The position numbers were made by a program, and so were the translations under genes. The notes under the pieces were generated by a model. The model searched no databases. It worked only from the letters and a program-made list of their open reading frames with translations, and had not been told where the DNA came from. DNA of 64,000 nt from G965230615 sp965230615 (GTDB lineage Bacteria; Pseudomonadota; Gammaproteobacteria; HTCC5015): assembly GCA_965230615.1 (NCBI GenBank), contig OZ246012.1:3782001-3846000 (forward strand), read 5' to 3'. Of this stretch, positions 45,256 through 54,333 are shown in pieces (position 1 is the stretch's first letter; every line of letters starts with the position of its first letter).

Positions 45256-45867
45256 ATGTCAGCGGGTAGTTTTGATACGAGTGAAGTCGATCAGGATCGA
45301 CGAAGGTTTTTAACAGCTGCGGCAAGTGTCGTTGGCGCAGGCGGTGCTGCTGTTGCTGCAGTGCCATTTTTGTTGTCTATGCAGCCCAGCGAACGAGCTA
45401 AAACAGCTGGTGCACCAGTTGAAGTGGATATTAGTAAGCTTGAACCTGGTATGAAGATCACGATCAAGTGGCGTGGTAAGCCGGTCTGGATTGTGCGGCG
45501 TACGCCAGAGATGTTGGAAAGCTTGGCTTCCCTAGAAGGCCAATTGGCTGATCCAGGTTCAGATAATGAAGCGCAGCAGCCAGCTTATGCAAAAAATGGT
45601 CACCGCGCTATCAACCCAGAGTATCTGGTGATGGTTGGTTTATGTACTCACTTGGGGTGCTCTCCAACCTATCGTCCGGAAGTTGCTCCACAGGATTTGG
45701 GTAGTGACTGGATTGGTGGTTTTTTCTGCCCTTGTCATGGATCGAAGTTTGATTTGGCAGGCCGTGTATATAATGGTGTACCAGCGCCAGATAATATGCC
45801 AATACCGCCACACCGTTACTTGTCTGATGAGGTCGTTCTGATCGGCGAAGATGAGGGGGTAGCGTAA
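45256..45867 (+). CDS. petA: Ubiquinol-cytochrome c reductase Rieske iron-sulfur subunit
   Basis: This 203-residue Rieske protein of complex III has its [2Fe-2S] ligands as C130 and H132 (CTHLGC) and C158 and H161 (CPCHGS); C135 and C160 form the usual disulfide. The N-terminus DRRRFLTAAASVVGAG is a Tat-type signal that also anchors the protein in the membrane. The frame is open upstream to 45199, but the ATG at 45256 has GGGAG seven bases upstream and begins with the expected sequence. It is directly followed by petB and petC. Confidence 0.95.
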   Translation: MSAGSFDTSEVDQDRRRFLTAAASVVGAGGAAVAAVPFLLSMQPSERAKTAGAPVEVDISKLEPGMKITIKWRGKPVWIVRRTPEMLESLASLEGQLADPGSDNEAQQPAYAKNGHRAINPEYLVMVGLCTHLGCSPTYRPEVAPQDLGSDWIGGFFCPCHGSKFDLAGRVYNGVPAPDNMPIPPHRYLSDEVVLIGEDEGVA

Positions 45868-47124
45868 ATGAGTAACCTAAATGTGAATAACTTACTCAAT
45901 TGTACCTTGAAGTGGGTGGATGACCGTTTCCCGCTGACATCACTGTGGCGAGAGCACTTAAGTGAATACTATGCACCGAAGAACTTCAATTTTTGGTATT
46001 ACTTTGGCTCTTTGGCTTTATTAGTACTGGTAAATCAAATAGTCACTGGTATTTTTCTGACCATGAACTACAAGCCGGATGCAGAGCTGGCATTTGCTTC
46101 TGTTGAATACATTATGCGGGATGTCGAGTGGGGATGGTTGATTCGCTATATGCATTCCACAGGTGCTTCGGCATTTTTCGTTGTCGTGTATCTGCATATG
46201 TTCCGAGGCTTGATCTATGGCTCCTACAAGCAGCCACGTGAACTGATTTGGATCTTCGGCATGCTGATTTATCTGAGCTTAATGGCTGAAGCGTTTTTAG
46301 GTTACTTGTTGCCTTGGGGACAGATGTCTTTTTGGGGTGCGCAGGTCATTATCTCATTGTTTGGGGCAGTGCCCTTTGTAGGTGAAGAATTAGCTTTATG
46401 GATTCGGGGTGACTATGTTGTCTCTGATATCACATTAAACCGTTTCTTTGCTCTGCATGTGATTGCTTTGCCAATTGCTTTATTAGGCCTGGTTGTTGCG
46501 CATATTATTGCGCTGCATGAAGTTGGCTCAAATAACCCGGATGGTGTTGAAATTAAGAAAAACAAAGATGCCAATGGCATACCATTAGATGGTATCCCAT
46601 TTCATCCGTATTACACGGTGAAAGATTTATTTGGTGTTGGCGTATTCTTGATTATTTTCGCGATTATCATTTTCTATTTTCCAGAAATGTATGTTTACTT
46701 TTTGGAGCCAGCTAACTTTGTGCCTGCTGATCCGTTAAAAACACCTGAGCATATTGCGCCGTTATGGTATTTCACGCCTTTCTATGCCATTTTGCGGGCA
46801 GTGCCTTCATATCCATGGATGATGGGTAAATTTGCAGGTGTACTTGTCATGGGCTTAGCGGTGATGATTTTATTTGCTTTGCCTTGGATTGATCGTAGTC
46901 CAATCAAGTCTATTCGTTATCGTTCTTCTGCTTATAAAGGTTTGTTAGCGGTGTTTATCATCAGTTTTATTGGCCTTGGTTATTTAGGTATGAAACCACC
47001 GACGCCTTTGAAGCAAATACTGGCTCAGGTATTTAGTATTGGCTACTTCGCCTTTTTTGTAGGCTTGTACTTTATAAGTAAAAATGAGCAGGGTAAGCCC
47101 GTGCCTGAGAGGGTGACAAAATGA
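45868..47124 (+). CDS. petB: Cytochrome b subunit of complex III
   Basis: This 418-residue membrane protein has the eight-helix cytochrome b core. Two pairs of heme-ligand histidines lie in the second and fourth helices (MHSTGASAFFVVVYLHMF and LHVIALPIALLGLVVAHIIALHEVG). The Qo site carries PEW in variant form (EMYVYFLEPANF, LKTPEHIAPLWYF). It shuttles electrons from ubiquinol across the membrane. It starts directly after the petA stop and overlaps petC by four bases, so the three genes form one operon. Confidence 0.95.
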   Translation: MSNLNVNNLLNCTLKWVDDRFPLTSLWREHLSEYYAPKNFNFWYYFGSLALLVLVNQIVTGIFLTMNYKPDAELAFASVEYIMRDVEWGWLIRYMHSTGASAFFVVVYLHMFRGLIYGSYKQPRELIWIFGMLIYLSLMAEAFLGYLLPWGQMSFWGAQVIISLFGAVPFVGEELALWIRGDYVVSDITLNRFFALHVIALPIALLGLVVAHIIALHEVGSNNPDGVEIKKNKDANGIPLDGIPFHPYYTVKDLFGVGVFLIIFAIIIFYFPEMYVYFLEPANFVPADPLKTPEHIAPLWYFTPFYAILRAVPSYPWMMGKFAGVLVMGLAVMILFALPWIDRSPIKSIRYRSSAYKGLLAVFIISFIGLGYLGMKPPTPLKQILAQVFSIGYFAFFVGLYFISKNEQGKPVPERVTK

Positions 47125-47891
47125 AAAAACTCATAACGATTTTAGCTTTATCATTGGCATCACTTGCAGTGCATGCCGCTGGTGGCTCTGCTTATCCTCT
47201 GGACAAAGCCAACGTTGATTTGTCCGATAGAGCTTCGCTGCAACGTGGGGCGAAGTACTTTGTTAACTATTGTATGGGCTGCCATGCAATGGGATATTTA
47301 CGCTATAACCGTTTGGGTCGTGATTTAGGTCTGACTGATCGTGAAGTAGAAGAGAATCTGATTTTTACTCAGGATGATGAAGGTTCACCTACTAAGGTTG
47401 GTGAATTGATGACGATCGCGATGGATCAGTTTTATGCTGAGAAGTCATTTGGTGTTGTCCCACCGGACTTGACGCTGGTTACGCGCACTAAGCCGCATGG
47501 TGCAGATTGGTTATATACCTACCTGCGAACATTTTTTGCTGATGAGAGCAAACAATGGGGTGTCGATAATGCCTTATTCCCAAATGTCGGTATGCCGAAT
47601 GTGTTATGGGAATTACAAGGTGTGCAGAAGCCTATCTATAAAGAGAAAACAGATGATCATGGACATACGCAAAAAGTGATCACCGGTTTCGAGATTGTAG
47701 AGCCAGGCACGTTAACGCCAGCAGAGTTTGATCAAGTGGCTTTAGATTTAACTAACTTCTTATTTTACGCTGCAGAGCCTGCCAGACTTGTTCGTCATAC
47801 TGTCGGTGCTTATGTTTTGGTGTTTCTTGTGTTCTTAACGATAGCTGCCTATCTATTGAAGAAAGAATACTGGCGCGATATTAAGAAGTAA
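47121..47891 (+). CDS. petC: Cytochrome c1 subunit of complex III
   Basis: This 256-residue cytochrome c1 has a signal peptide cleaved near residue 19-20 (VHA-AGG). The heme-binding CMGCH lies at 51-55, and the axial methionine is probably in FPNVGMPNVLWEL. A C-terminal membrane anchor spans about 228-248. It passes electrons to soluble or membrane-bound cytochrome c. The gene ends the operon, and a long inverted repeat follows it. Confidence 0.95.
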   Translation: MKKLITILALSLASLAVHAAGGSAYPLDKANVDLSDRASLQRGAKYFVNYCMGCHAMGYLRYNRLGRDLGLTDREVEENLIFTQDDEGSPTKVGELMTIAMDQFYAEKSFGVVPPDLTLVTRTKPHGADWLYTYLRTFFADESKQWGVDNALFPNVGMPNVLWELQGVQKPIYKEKTDDHGHTQKVITGFEIVEPGTLTPAEFDQVALDLTNFLFYAAEPARLVRHTVGAYVLVFLVFLTIAAYLLKKEYWRDIKK

Positions 47892-47905
47892 TTTATGTAT
47901 ATATG

Positions 47906-47938
47906 CACTGGTCGGTTAATGCAGATAATCGACCAGTG
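47906..47938 (+). terminator. Long hairpin between petC and sspA
   Basis: A 13-bp stem, CACTGGTCGGTTA (47906-47918) with TAATCGACCAGTG (47926-47938), contains one G-U pair and a seven-base loop, 15 bases after the petC stop. The T-tract is weak (TGTT). It is probably a terminator or an mRNA 3' protector separating the bc1 operon from sspA-sspB. Confidence 0.65.
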
Positions 47939-47993
47939 TTAAATTCATCTCGCTATTGATAGCTGAGAAAGTAAAGCAAGTAGGGGTAATTGA

Positions 47994-48617
47994 ATGGCAA
48001 CTGTTGCTAATCGTAGGCCTGTTATGACACTGTATTCTGTACCAGATAGTGCGCACTGTCATCGTGCGCGCATTGTGCTGGCTGAAAAGGATATTGTCGT
48101 CGATATTATAGATATAGATCCGGATAACAAGCCTGAGGACTTATTGGCAATCAATCCGTATGATGTATCACCAACACTGGTTGATCGCGAGCTTATGTTA
48201 TATGACTCACGCGTCATTATGGAATATTTAGATGAGCGCTTTCCACACCCGCCTTTATTGCCAGTAGATCCGGTTTCGCGTGCGCGTTGTCGCTTGGCGT
48301 TGTACCGTATTGAGCATGATTGGTACAGTTTGCTCAATGATATTCAAACAGCTGATAAGCCCAAAGCTGATCAAGCACGTAAATATCTACGTGAAAGTAT
48401 TATCAGTATTGCACCAATTGTCGATAGGATGCCATTTTTCCTGCATGATGAGTTCACCATTGTAGATTGTTCTATTGCACCAGTGCTGTGGCGCTTACAG
48501 CACCTGGGTATTGACCTTCCAGGGCAGGGCAAGGCAGTGATGAAATATGCAGACCGCCTATTCGAACGTGCCTCATTTCAAGCCAGCTTATCGGAAGTTG
48601 AGCGTCAAATGCGCTGA
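47994..48617 (+). CDS. sspA: Stringent starvation protein A
   Basis: This 207-residue glutathione S-transferase-fold protein contacts RNA polymerase and activates stationary-phase and stress genes in enterobacteria. The N-terminal thioredoxin-like half shows LYSVPDSAHCHRARIVLAEK and IDIDPDNKPEDLLAINPY, and the helical half has MEYLDERFPHPPLLPVDP. The surface PHPPLLP motif seen in SspA is present. It precedes sspB as in other gammaproteobacteria and follows the bc1 operon. Confidence 0.94.
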   Translation: MATVANRRPVMTLYSVPDSAHCHRARIVLAEKDIVVDIIDIDPDNKPEDLLAINPYDVSPTLVDRELMLYDSRVIMEYLDERFPHPPLLPVDPVSRARCRLALYRIEHDWYSLLNDIQTADKPKADQARKYLRESIISIAPIVDRMPFFLHDEFTIVDCSIAPVLWRLQHLGIDLPGQGKAVMKYADRLFERASFQASLSEVERQMR

Positions 48618-48679
48618 CTTTTTGTAAGTTTATTGTTTACCAGTGTTATATCGTTGTCGATTGAGCTAAGCTTATCAGT

Positions 48680-49066
48680 ATGACTTCCAGCAGACCCTAT
48701 TTAATCAGGGCAATCTATCAATGGATTGTCGATAACGGTATGACGCCACATCTACTCGTGGATGCGGCTGCTGAGGGGGTTACTGTGCCCCGTGAGTATG
48801 TTGAAAATAACAAAATTATTCTCAATGTTGGTCCAATGGCGGCGCATGGTCTGGTGCTGGGTAATACGCATATAGAATTTAGTGCGCGCTTCGCAGGCAA
48901 ACCACGTCAGGTGACGATCCCAGCTCATGCAGTATTAGCGATCTATGCGCGTGAGAATGGTCAAGGCATGGTTTTTAATGATGAACAGCCACCACAAAAT
49001 GATGATCCTATATCGCCGAATAACGACGATAAGCCTGGAAAGCCTCATTTGCGGGTTGTCAAATAG
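48680..49066 (+). CDS. sspB: ClpXP protease adaptor SspB
   Basis: This 128-residue protein delivers ssrA-tagged proteins to ClpXP. The conserved core SRPYLIRAIYQWIVDNG, then LVDA and the barrel HIEFSARFAGKPRQVTIPA are present. A variable acidic tail ends with GKPHLRVVK, the short terminal peptide that docks on ClpX. It follows sspA by 62 bases. Confidence 0.95.
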   Translation: MTSSRPYLIRAIYQWIVDNGMTPHLLVDAAAEGVTVPREYVENNKIILNVGPMAAHGLVLGNTHIEFSARFAGKPRQVTIPAHAVLAIYARENGQGMVFNDEQPPQNDDPISPNNDDKPGKPHLRVVK

Positions 49067-49323
49067 CCTTAGTTTTGGCCTCAAGGTACTAAACTTATTG
49101 ATAGTTTTTATCGGCCTTCTACAACATATGTTGATACCAAGCTGGTTTCGGCTCCAGAGTTTTTTGCAAATATCGCCGATATTAATGCATTATAACTGAA
49201 CATAATACAGCGGCAGCTGAGCTGCAGCGCGTGTTTTATCCGTTGGTTGGCATGACTATTGTGTTGTGAGGGCCATATATAACGCTGATTAAGCACACTA
49301 TAAATTATAAGTAGGGCTAAAAA

Positions 49324-49890
49324 ATGACTTTAAGAACAGCATCTTATCCGTTTGAAGCAGATGAGCTGATTGCTTTGGCACGACTGGATATCGAGAAAAG
49401 TGATTATGAAAATGCACTGGCTAAATTAAAAGCGGTGCTTAGCGCAGAACAACCTCCGGCAGCCGCATTTTCCATGGTTGCGCGCTTATACGGGCAGCTT
49501 AAGTTATTTGCAAAAGCTCGTGAGTATTATCAGCGCTATTTAGAGCTGCATCCGAATGCTGAGTTGGAGCGCTTTCAGTTGGGTATGACCCACTTTGATT
49601 TGAATGAGCACGAAAAAGCATTAGCAGTTTGGGATCAAGTGATTGAGCAAAGCCCAAACCATCCACCAGCGCTATTCTATAAAGGTATGTTGCAAATGCG
49701 GTCAGGTAATATCGCGGCTGCGAAAAGCACATTAGAATCAGTGTTGCATGCAGTGCCAACGGATAATCTATACTTTGGCCAGGCAAAAGAATTGTTGAGC
49801 GCTATAGAGCGTGAACAACAACAAGGTGATCCTGCTGCAAGTGATAGCATAAAACCTTTTGCAGTTGATGCCTATAAAATTGAGCACTAA
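49324..49890 (+). CDS. TPR-repeat protein, cytoplasmic
   Basis: This 188-residue protein consists of about four TPR repeats (for example YENALAKLKAVLSAEQPPAA and HEKALAVWDQVIEQSPNHPP). It has no signal peptide. TPR proteins act as scaffolds; no specific function can be read from the sequence. It is the first of three same-strand TPR genes inserted between sspB and yraN, positions where other gammaproteobacteria often carry gmhA and a BON-domain gene. Confidence 0.78.
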   Translation: MTLRTASYPFEADELIALARLDIEKSDYENALAKLKAVLSAEQPPAAAFSMVARLYGQLKLFAKAREYYQRYLELHPNAELERFQLGMTHFDLNEHEKALAVWDQVIEQSPNHPPALFYKGMLQMRSGNIAAAKSTLESVLHAVPTDNLYFGQAKELLSAIEREQQQGDPAASDSIKPFAVDAYKIEH

Positions 49891-49927
49891 TTACTCGATC
49901 ATTATCAATTTCAGTAGGTAAGCCAGC

Positions 49928-51130
49928 ATGACTTTGGATGCATTACGAGAGCGCGCCGAACGTTTTCGACAATTTTTACAACAAGACCCGGATAATATTA
50001 ATATCATTTCTGAGTTAATTGATATTGAATTGCAACTCGGGCATTTTGAACAAGTGCAAGTGTTGCTTAGCGCTGGCTTGACCAAGTTTCCAGATAATAC
50101 TGGCTTAAAGTTCAAACAAGCGAGCTTTTACCTTGCGACTGCTCAACAAGAGCAAGCGATCAGGCAACTACAAGATTTGCTTGATGCAGGTGTACACGCG
50201 CCTGCTGTTTATTTTAATTATGCTTATGCTGCACTATTAAATAATGATCCAGAGTTGGCACAGCAGCAACTTGCCCAAATTACTGATATAGAGCTGTTGC
50301 CTGACTACAATATATTGCTATCACGAGTGCAGCATCACTTAGGTGATATGGAAAATGCTATACGCAGTGCGCATGCTCAACTGAATGCTCAGCCTGAAAA
50401 TGCAGAAGCTTTAGGGCATTTAGCATTATTATATTTAGACACTTTGCAACACCAACAAGCTGCACAAGCGCTAGAGAAAAGCCCGCTAAATCGTGAAGCA
50501 TTGATTACCATGGGCTCGGTCGCTTTGGATGAGCAGGATATTGTACAGGCCCGTGGCTATTTTGAGCTTGCCGTGAAAGAACACGCTAATGCCGGCCGAG
50601 CATGGTCGGGTATGGGCTTGGTTAAAATGGCGGAGATGGATCTTGTTGGGGCTATCGAAGACTTAACGCTGGCGGTTAAATATATGCCTGAATATATAGG
50701 AACTTGGCATGCGCTGGCTTGGGCGCAGATAATGCAGCAGGAATTGGATGCTGCTGAGCAGAGTTTTCAGGCAGCTTTGGATATAGATCGTATTTTTGGC
50801 GAAACACATGGTGGTCTGGCAGTGGTTGCTGTTATGCGCGGTGATTTAGAGGATGCTGAACGTAAAGCACGTATTGGTCTGCGTCTTAATCCGCAGTCTT
50901 TCGCAGCACGTTTTGCACAGAGCTTATTAACTCAGCACAGTGGTGATCAGGCAGCAGCGGTTAAACAAATAGAAGCTATCTTAGCATCTGAGATCATGCC
51001 AGGGTGTGGTAAATTACAAGATGCTTTGCAAAGAATGCAAATGCTCAATCGTGCTAACGCGACTAAATTGCAGATAGGCCAGCAAGTCTCTGAGATCAAT
51101 TCGGATAATGATAAACCTTCTTTGCATTAG
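49928..51130 (+). CDS. Large TPR-repeat protein with thioredoxin-associated-like helices
   Basis: This 400-residue cytoplasmic protein is built from ten or so TPR units from about residue 15 to 370 (for example DNINIISELIDIELQLGHFE and AGRAWSGMGLVKMAEMDLVG). The N-terminal repeat resembles the tetratricopeptide tail of thioredoxin-like YbbN, but no thioredoxin motif is present. It begins 37 bases after the previous TPR gene and is followed 23 bases later by a third, so the three are likely co-transcribed. Confidence 0.78.
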   Translation: MTLDALRERAERFRQFLQQDPDNINIISELIDIELQLGHFEQVQVLLSAGLTKFPDNTGLKFKQASFYLATAQQEQAIRQLQDLLDAGVHAPAVYFNYAYAALLNNDPELAQQQLAQITDIELLPDYNILLSRVQHHLGDMENAIRSAHAQLNAQPENAEALGHLALLYLDTLQHQQAAQALEKSPLNREALITMGSVALDEQDIVQARGYFELAVKEHANAGRAWSGMGLVKMAEMDLVGAIEDLTLAVKYMPEYIGTWHALAWAQIMQQELDAAEQSFQAALDIDRIFGETHGGLAVVAVMRGDLEDAERKARIGLRLNPQSFAARFAQSLLTQHSGDQAAAVKQIEAILASEIMPGCGKLQDALQRMQMLNRANATKLQIGQQVSEINSDNDKPSLH

Positions 51131-51153
51131 ATATGGTATGTGAGGAGCGGTAA

Positions 51154-51798
51154 GTGATAGTTGCAAAGCGACAAGCACAATGCTGTTTGCTACTTATTGC
51201 GCAGTTATTTAGCCCAATTTCAAAAGCTCAGAGCCAGTTTGACATACAAGATGCGGCATCTTTATACAGTCAAGCTGAGCAGGCAGTCGCAGCGGATGCT
51301 AATGATCAAACCATGATTTATTTGGAACAGCTGCTGTTTGCAGAGCCTGATCACATGCAAGCGCTAGTCATGTATGCCGATTTATTAGCAAGTAAGGGAG
51401 ACGTTGCGGCAGCGATTAGGCAATATAAAGAAGTATTGGTACGGCAACCTAATGCACCTTATGTGATGTTGCAGTTATCATTGCAATACATTAAGCATGG
51501 CCAAACTGGCAAGGCACAGCGTTATTTGAAAAAGTTAAGAGGAAAGAAGTTTGCGCAAAATATTAGACGGTTGGTGCAAGGCTTGAATGCTGTTCTGGCT
51601 GGGCAATGGGGAGTTGCACAACAGAATTTACAGGCGGGCTTGATCGAAACCACGCCCACAAGCCTTGTTACTATTATCGAGCAGTTGATTTTAAAAATAA
51701 CTCAGTTGCAGCAACAAGCTGCAGAAAACATGCTTTTGCCTGATTCGCAGGGTGCTGAATCTTTGAATTTATATAAAAAGCTATTGCTGGAGTACTAG
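51154..51798 (+). CDS. Periplasmic TPR-repeat protein
   Basis: This 214-residue protein starts with a GTG with GAGGAG six bases upstream. It has a signal peptide (about residues 1-25, ending KAQSQ) and then TPR repeats (about 30-150). Export separates it from the two cytoplasmic TPR proteins encoded before it. Its tail is helical and lacks a recognisable domain. The gene is convergent with yraN; the stop codons are one base apart. Confidence 0.75.
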   Translation: MIVAKRQAQCCLLLIAQLFSPISKAQSQFDIQDAASLYSQAEQAVAADANDQTMIYLEQLLFAEPDHMQALVMYADLLASKGDVAAAIRQYKEVLVRQPNAPYVMLQLSLQYIKHGQTGKAQRYLKKLRGKKFAQNIRRLVQGLNAVLAGQWGVAQQNLQAGLIETTPTSLVTIIEQLILKITQLQQQAAENMLLPDSQGAESLNLYKKLLLEY

Positions 51799-51799
51799 C

Positions 51800-52165
51800 T
51801 TAGTTGGCTTCAATGGCGTTCTGTAGCCAGTTAATATTGCTAGGCTCTGTTAAGTTACCTTCTATTGCGAATACATCAAAACGCATGTCCATGGCTGCGT
51901 ATTTTTTGTTTTTTTGTAGAAAGACCTTAGCGGTCGATAATAAGCGCTGTTGTTTTTTTATTGTTATGCTGGCTAAAGCACCACCAAAGGCAGCATTGCG
52001 GCGATAGCGTACTTCAACAAATACCAGAGTCTTTTGGTCTTGCATAACAAGGTCGATTTCACCAAAGCGGCAATGAAAATTACGGCTTACTAACTGTAAG
52101 CCTTGTTGCTGCAAGTAATCGCAAGCGATGTTTTCACTGTGCTGTCCAGCGTTGATGTTTGACAC
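51800..52165 (-). CDS. yraN: YraN-family (UPF0102) protein with endonuclease-like fold
   Basis: This 121-residue protein of the UPF0102 family has the restriction endonuclease-like fold: CRFGEIDLVMQDQKTLVFVEVRYR, with conserved E, D and ExR/K-type residues. The biochemical role is undefined. It lies nine bases after lpoA on the same strand, a conserved order in gammaproteobacteria. Confidence 0.92.
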   Translation of the reverse strand: MSNINAGQHSENIACDYLQQQGLQLVSRNFHCRFGEIDLVMQDQKTLVFVEVRYRRNAAFGGALASITIKKQQRLLSTAKVFLQKNKKYAAMDMRFDVFAIEGNLTEPSNINWLQNAIEAN

Positions 52166-52174
52166 TAATGCTGT

Positions 52175-54139
52175 TTATAAGCTGTCGAGATACGAGATAT
52201 CATCTTCAGCTGCTTCATCGAGCTGATGTTCTTCAATTGAAGAAAACTCCATCGCTTTTGGCTGCCCTTCGTTAAAAGAAGCCCAGAGTAACTCTCGATG
52301 AATTTTGTTGTCGGCGTTCAGTGAAATGCTGCCGGTTAACCCTGGAAAGCGTTCAATCGGAGAGCTTTTTAAGCGTTTTAAATAAGGAATAATGCGATAA
52401 GCATCCAATCCTAAAGCATAAAGTGCGCTGTATTTTTGTATCGTTTTTGGCCAATAGCGATTAGCTAATGCGTAATTGGTGTTATTGCTGCCTTGTAATG
52501 TCCAAGGTGTATCAGTAAACACAATGCCGTCGAGTTCATGTTTGTCACGTTGGCTGATTTTGCTGGTATCTGTTACTCTTGAGGTGGAGTAGATACTAAT
52601 ATCGCTCGAGTTGTGGAATTTTAATTGTGAACGGAAGTTAAAAGCCTGCAAGCCATTGGTTGCAATCAAAAAAATGGCATCCACATCTTGGCGGCGACGT
52701 GGCTCGAACTTAATTGATCGCTTCAGAACCGTGCGTAGAATTGAAGCGCGGTTATTGCTTTGTAATACATTGAGTGCACGTTTAATAGGATGGGTATGAT
52801 CGCTGGTATTGGGCGCGTATTTTTCAATAGCAACGACCTTGCCGCCTAGTTCAGTATAACGCTCAGTAAATGCCTGGCTTAGGCGTGCGCCATAACTGTT
52901 ATTGGGTGCAAATACCACAGCACGTATTTGATCTTTGATAATGGCCATTTCTGCCGCTTGCCTAGCCTCATCTTCAGGTAATAAGCCAAACTGAATCAGC
53001 TGTTCAGAACTTAGCTCATTGCTGGCAGCATAATTGAGCGCCAGTACCGGACGCGGTAATTGTGCCGCATTGACTAACTCTGTGACGGCATTTTTATGCA
53101 GTGGTCCAACGACCAATTCAGCACCTTCATCGATAGCAGCCTGATAGTGTAGCCATATCTGACTCGGATCACTGCCGGTATCATAGAAGCGAATACTGGG
53201 TCGGGTGCGGGCATCATGACCATAATAGGCAGCCAGAATACCATCTCGTATGGCTTTGGCCTGTTTGGCAAAGCGCCCACTCAGTGGTAGCAATACCGCG
53301 ACTTTACCGGGGTATTGAAAATCAAATGCTTCATCAATGCCCAGCATTCTGCCTAAGGACGCGATAGCTGGATGTTTGGGAAAGCGGCTACGCCAGTTGT
53401 TGACAGCTAATTCCTGATCCAAGCCTGATTTTCTGGCGGTACGCACATTCAGTGCGAGCTCACGCCAGCCATGCTCAATAGGGTCATCTTGCGGAATTTG
53501 AGTGACCAGTGGTTCTGGCATGGCCTGTAATAACGACCAGATGACTTGATGATTGGCTTGGCGGCGTTTAATTTTTTCGGGTAATAGCTGGCTTAACACT
53601 TGGTCGAGTGCGAGCCGGGTATTAAAGCTTTCCAGGTAATAGCCAAGTTTGCTTAAGCTGATGGCACGTGTACGCAAAATGGCTGCTTGAACTCTGATTG
53701 GGTAGTCAATGCTGTATTTAGGCAGTTTTTGTAATGCGATGGGCGCTTTGTTTTTACTCAAGGCCAGCTGTGCATGCAAGACATCAACACGATAACGGTA
53801 GCTACGATCAAGAGCACGTAAATCGAGGTGTTGCAAGCGCTTTTCGGTTTCTTTGGACTTACCGTACTCCATTAATAATTCCATGGCCAGTAACTGGTAG
53901 TAGGCACGCTTATTCGGCAACTCTGTTGCATTCGCCTGCCGGTCAAACTCACGCAGGCGTTCTTTTGGCGTGAGTGCCTGAGAAGCACGTTCTTCCTGAC
54001 TCATTGGGTCGAGATCGCTGCGTGTTGGCGGGCTGGTTGTGGCGCAGGCATACAGATTAAGTAATAGGCAGATTACCAAGATGTTAGAAAAACAACGTTG
54101 GAGCGGACTGAATATGCTGCGGTGCTCAAATATCTGCAT
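52175..54139 (-). CDS. lpoA: Outer-membrane lipoprotein activator of penicillin-binding protein 1A, LpoA
   Basis: This 654-residue protein reaches across the periplasm to stimulate PBP1A peptidoglycan synthesis. The lipobox is LYAC with acylated C32. The N-terminal helical TPR-like domain covers about residues 60-290. The C-terminal PBP-like two-lobe domain covers about 295-620 and starts VAVLLPLSGRFAKQAKAIRDG. Low-complexity acidic residues finish the protein. It is divergent from rsmI, as in Escherichia coli. Confidence 0.94.
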   Translation of the reverse strand: MQIFEHRSIFSPLQRCFSNILVICLLLNLYACATTSPPTRSDLDPMSQEERASQALTPKERLREFDRQANATELPNKRAYYQLLAMELLMEYGKSKETEKRLQHLDLRALDRSYRYRVDVLHAQLALSKNKAPIALQKLPKYSIDYPIRVQAAILRTRAISLSKLGYYLESFNTRLALDQVLSQLLPEKIKRRQANHQVIWSLLQAMPEPLVTQIPQDDPIEHGWRELALNVRTARKSGLDQELAVNNWRSRFPKHPAIASLGRMLGIDEAFDFQYPGKVAVLLPLSGRFAKQAKAIRDGILAAYYGHDARTRPSIRFYDTGSDPSQIWLHYQAAIDEGAELVVGPLHKNAVTELVNAAQLPRPVLALNYAASNELSSEQLIQFGLLPEDEARQAAEMAIIKDQIRAVVFAPNNSYGARLSQAFTERYTELGGKVVAIEKYAPNTSDHTHPIKRALNVLQSNNRASILRTVLKRSIKFEPRRRQDVDAIFLIATNGLQAFNFRSQLKFHNSSDISIYSTSRVTDTSKISQRDKHELDGIVFTDTPWTLQGSNNTNYALANRYWPKTIQKYSALYALGLDAYRIIPYLKRLKSSPIERFPGLTGSISLNADNKIHRELLWASFNEGQPKAMEFSSIEEHQLDEAAEDDISYLDSL

Positions 54140-54333
54140 GCTTTGGAACCTATCTTATAAATGTGGCTATAATGTCAACTGCCTAGCTATGCCTTATCCC
54201 GTACAAGTTGCCAGCTAGGGCGCACAAGTATTTGGTTTGTGTAGCGAACTGTCAACTCCTCTCGGTGAAATGTTTGTATCGCTACCAAGATTGCACAAAA
54301 AAGTGCTGTATTCAATTGAGTGGAAAGTGAGAA

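Noticed and set aside
49067..49195. In-frame open stretch after sspB that reads like a protein tail
   Set aside because: It has no start codon, follows two stop codons, and is only about 40 codons long; chance is sufficient.
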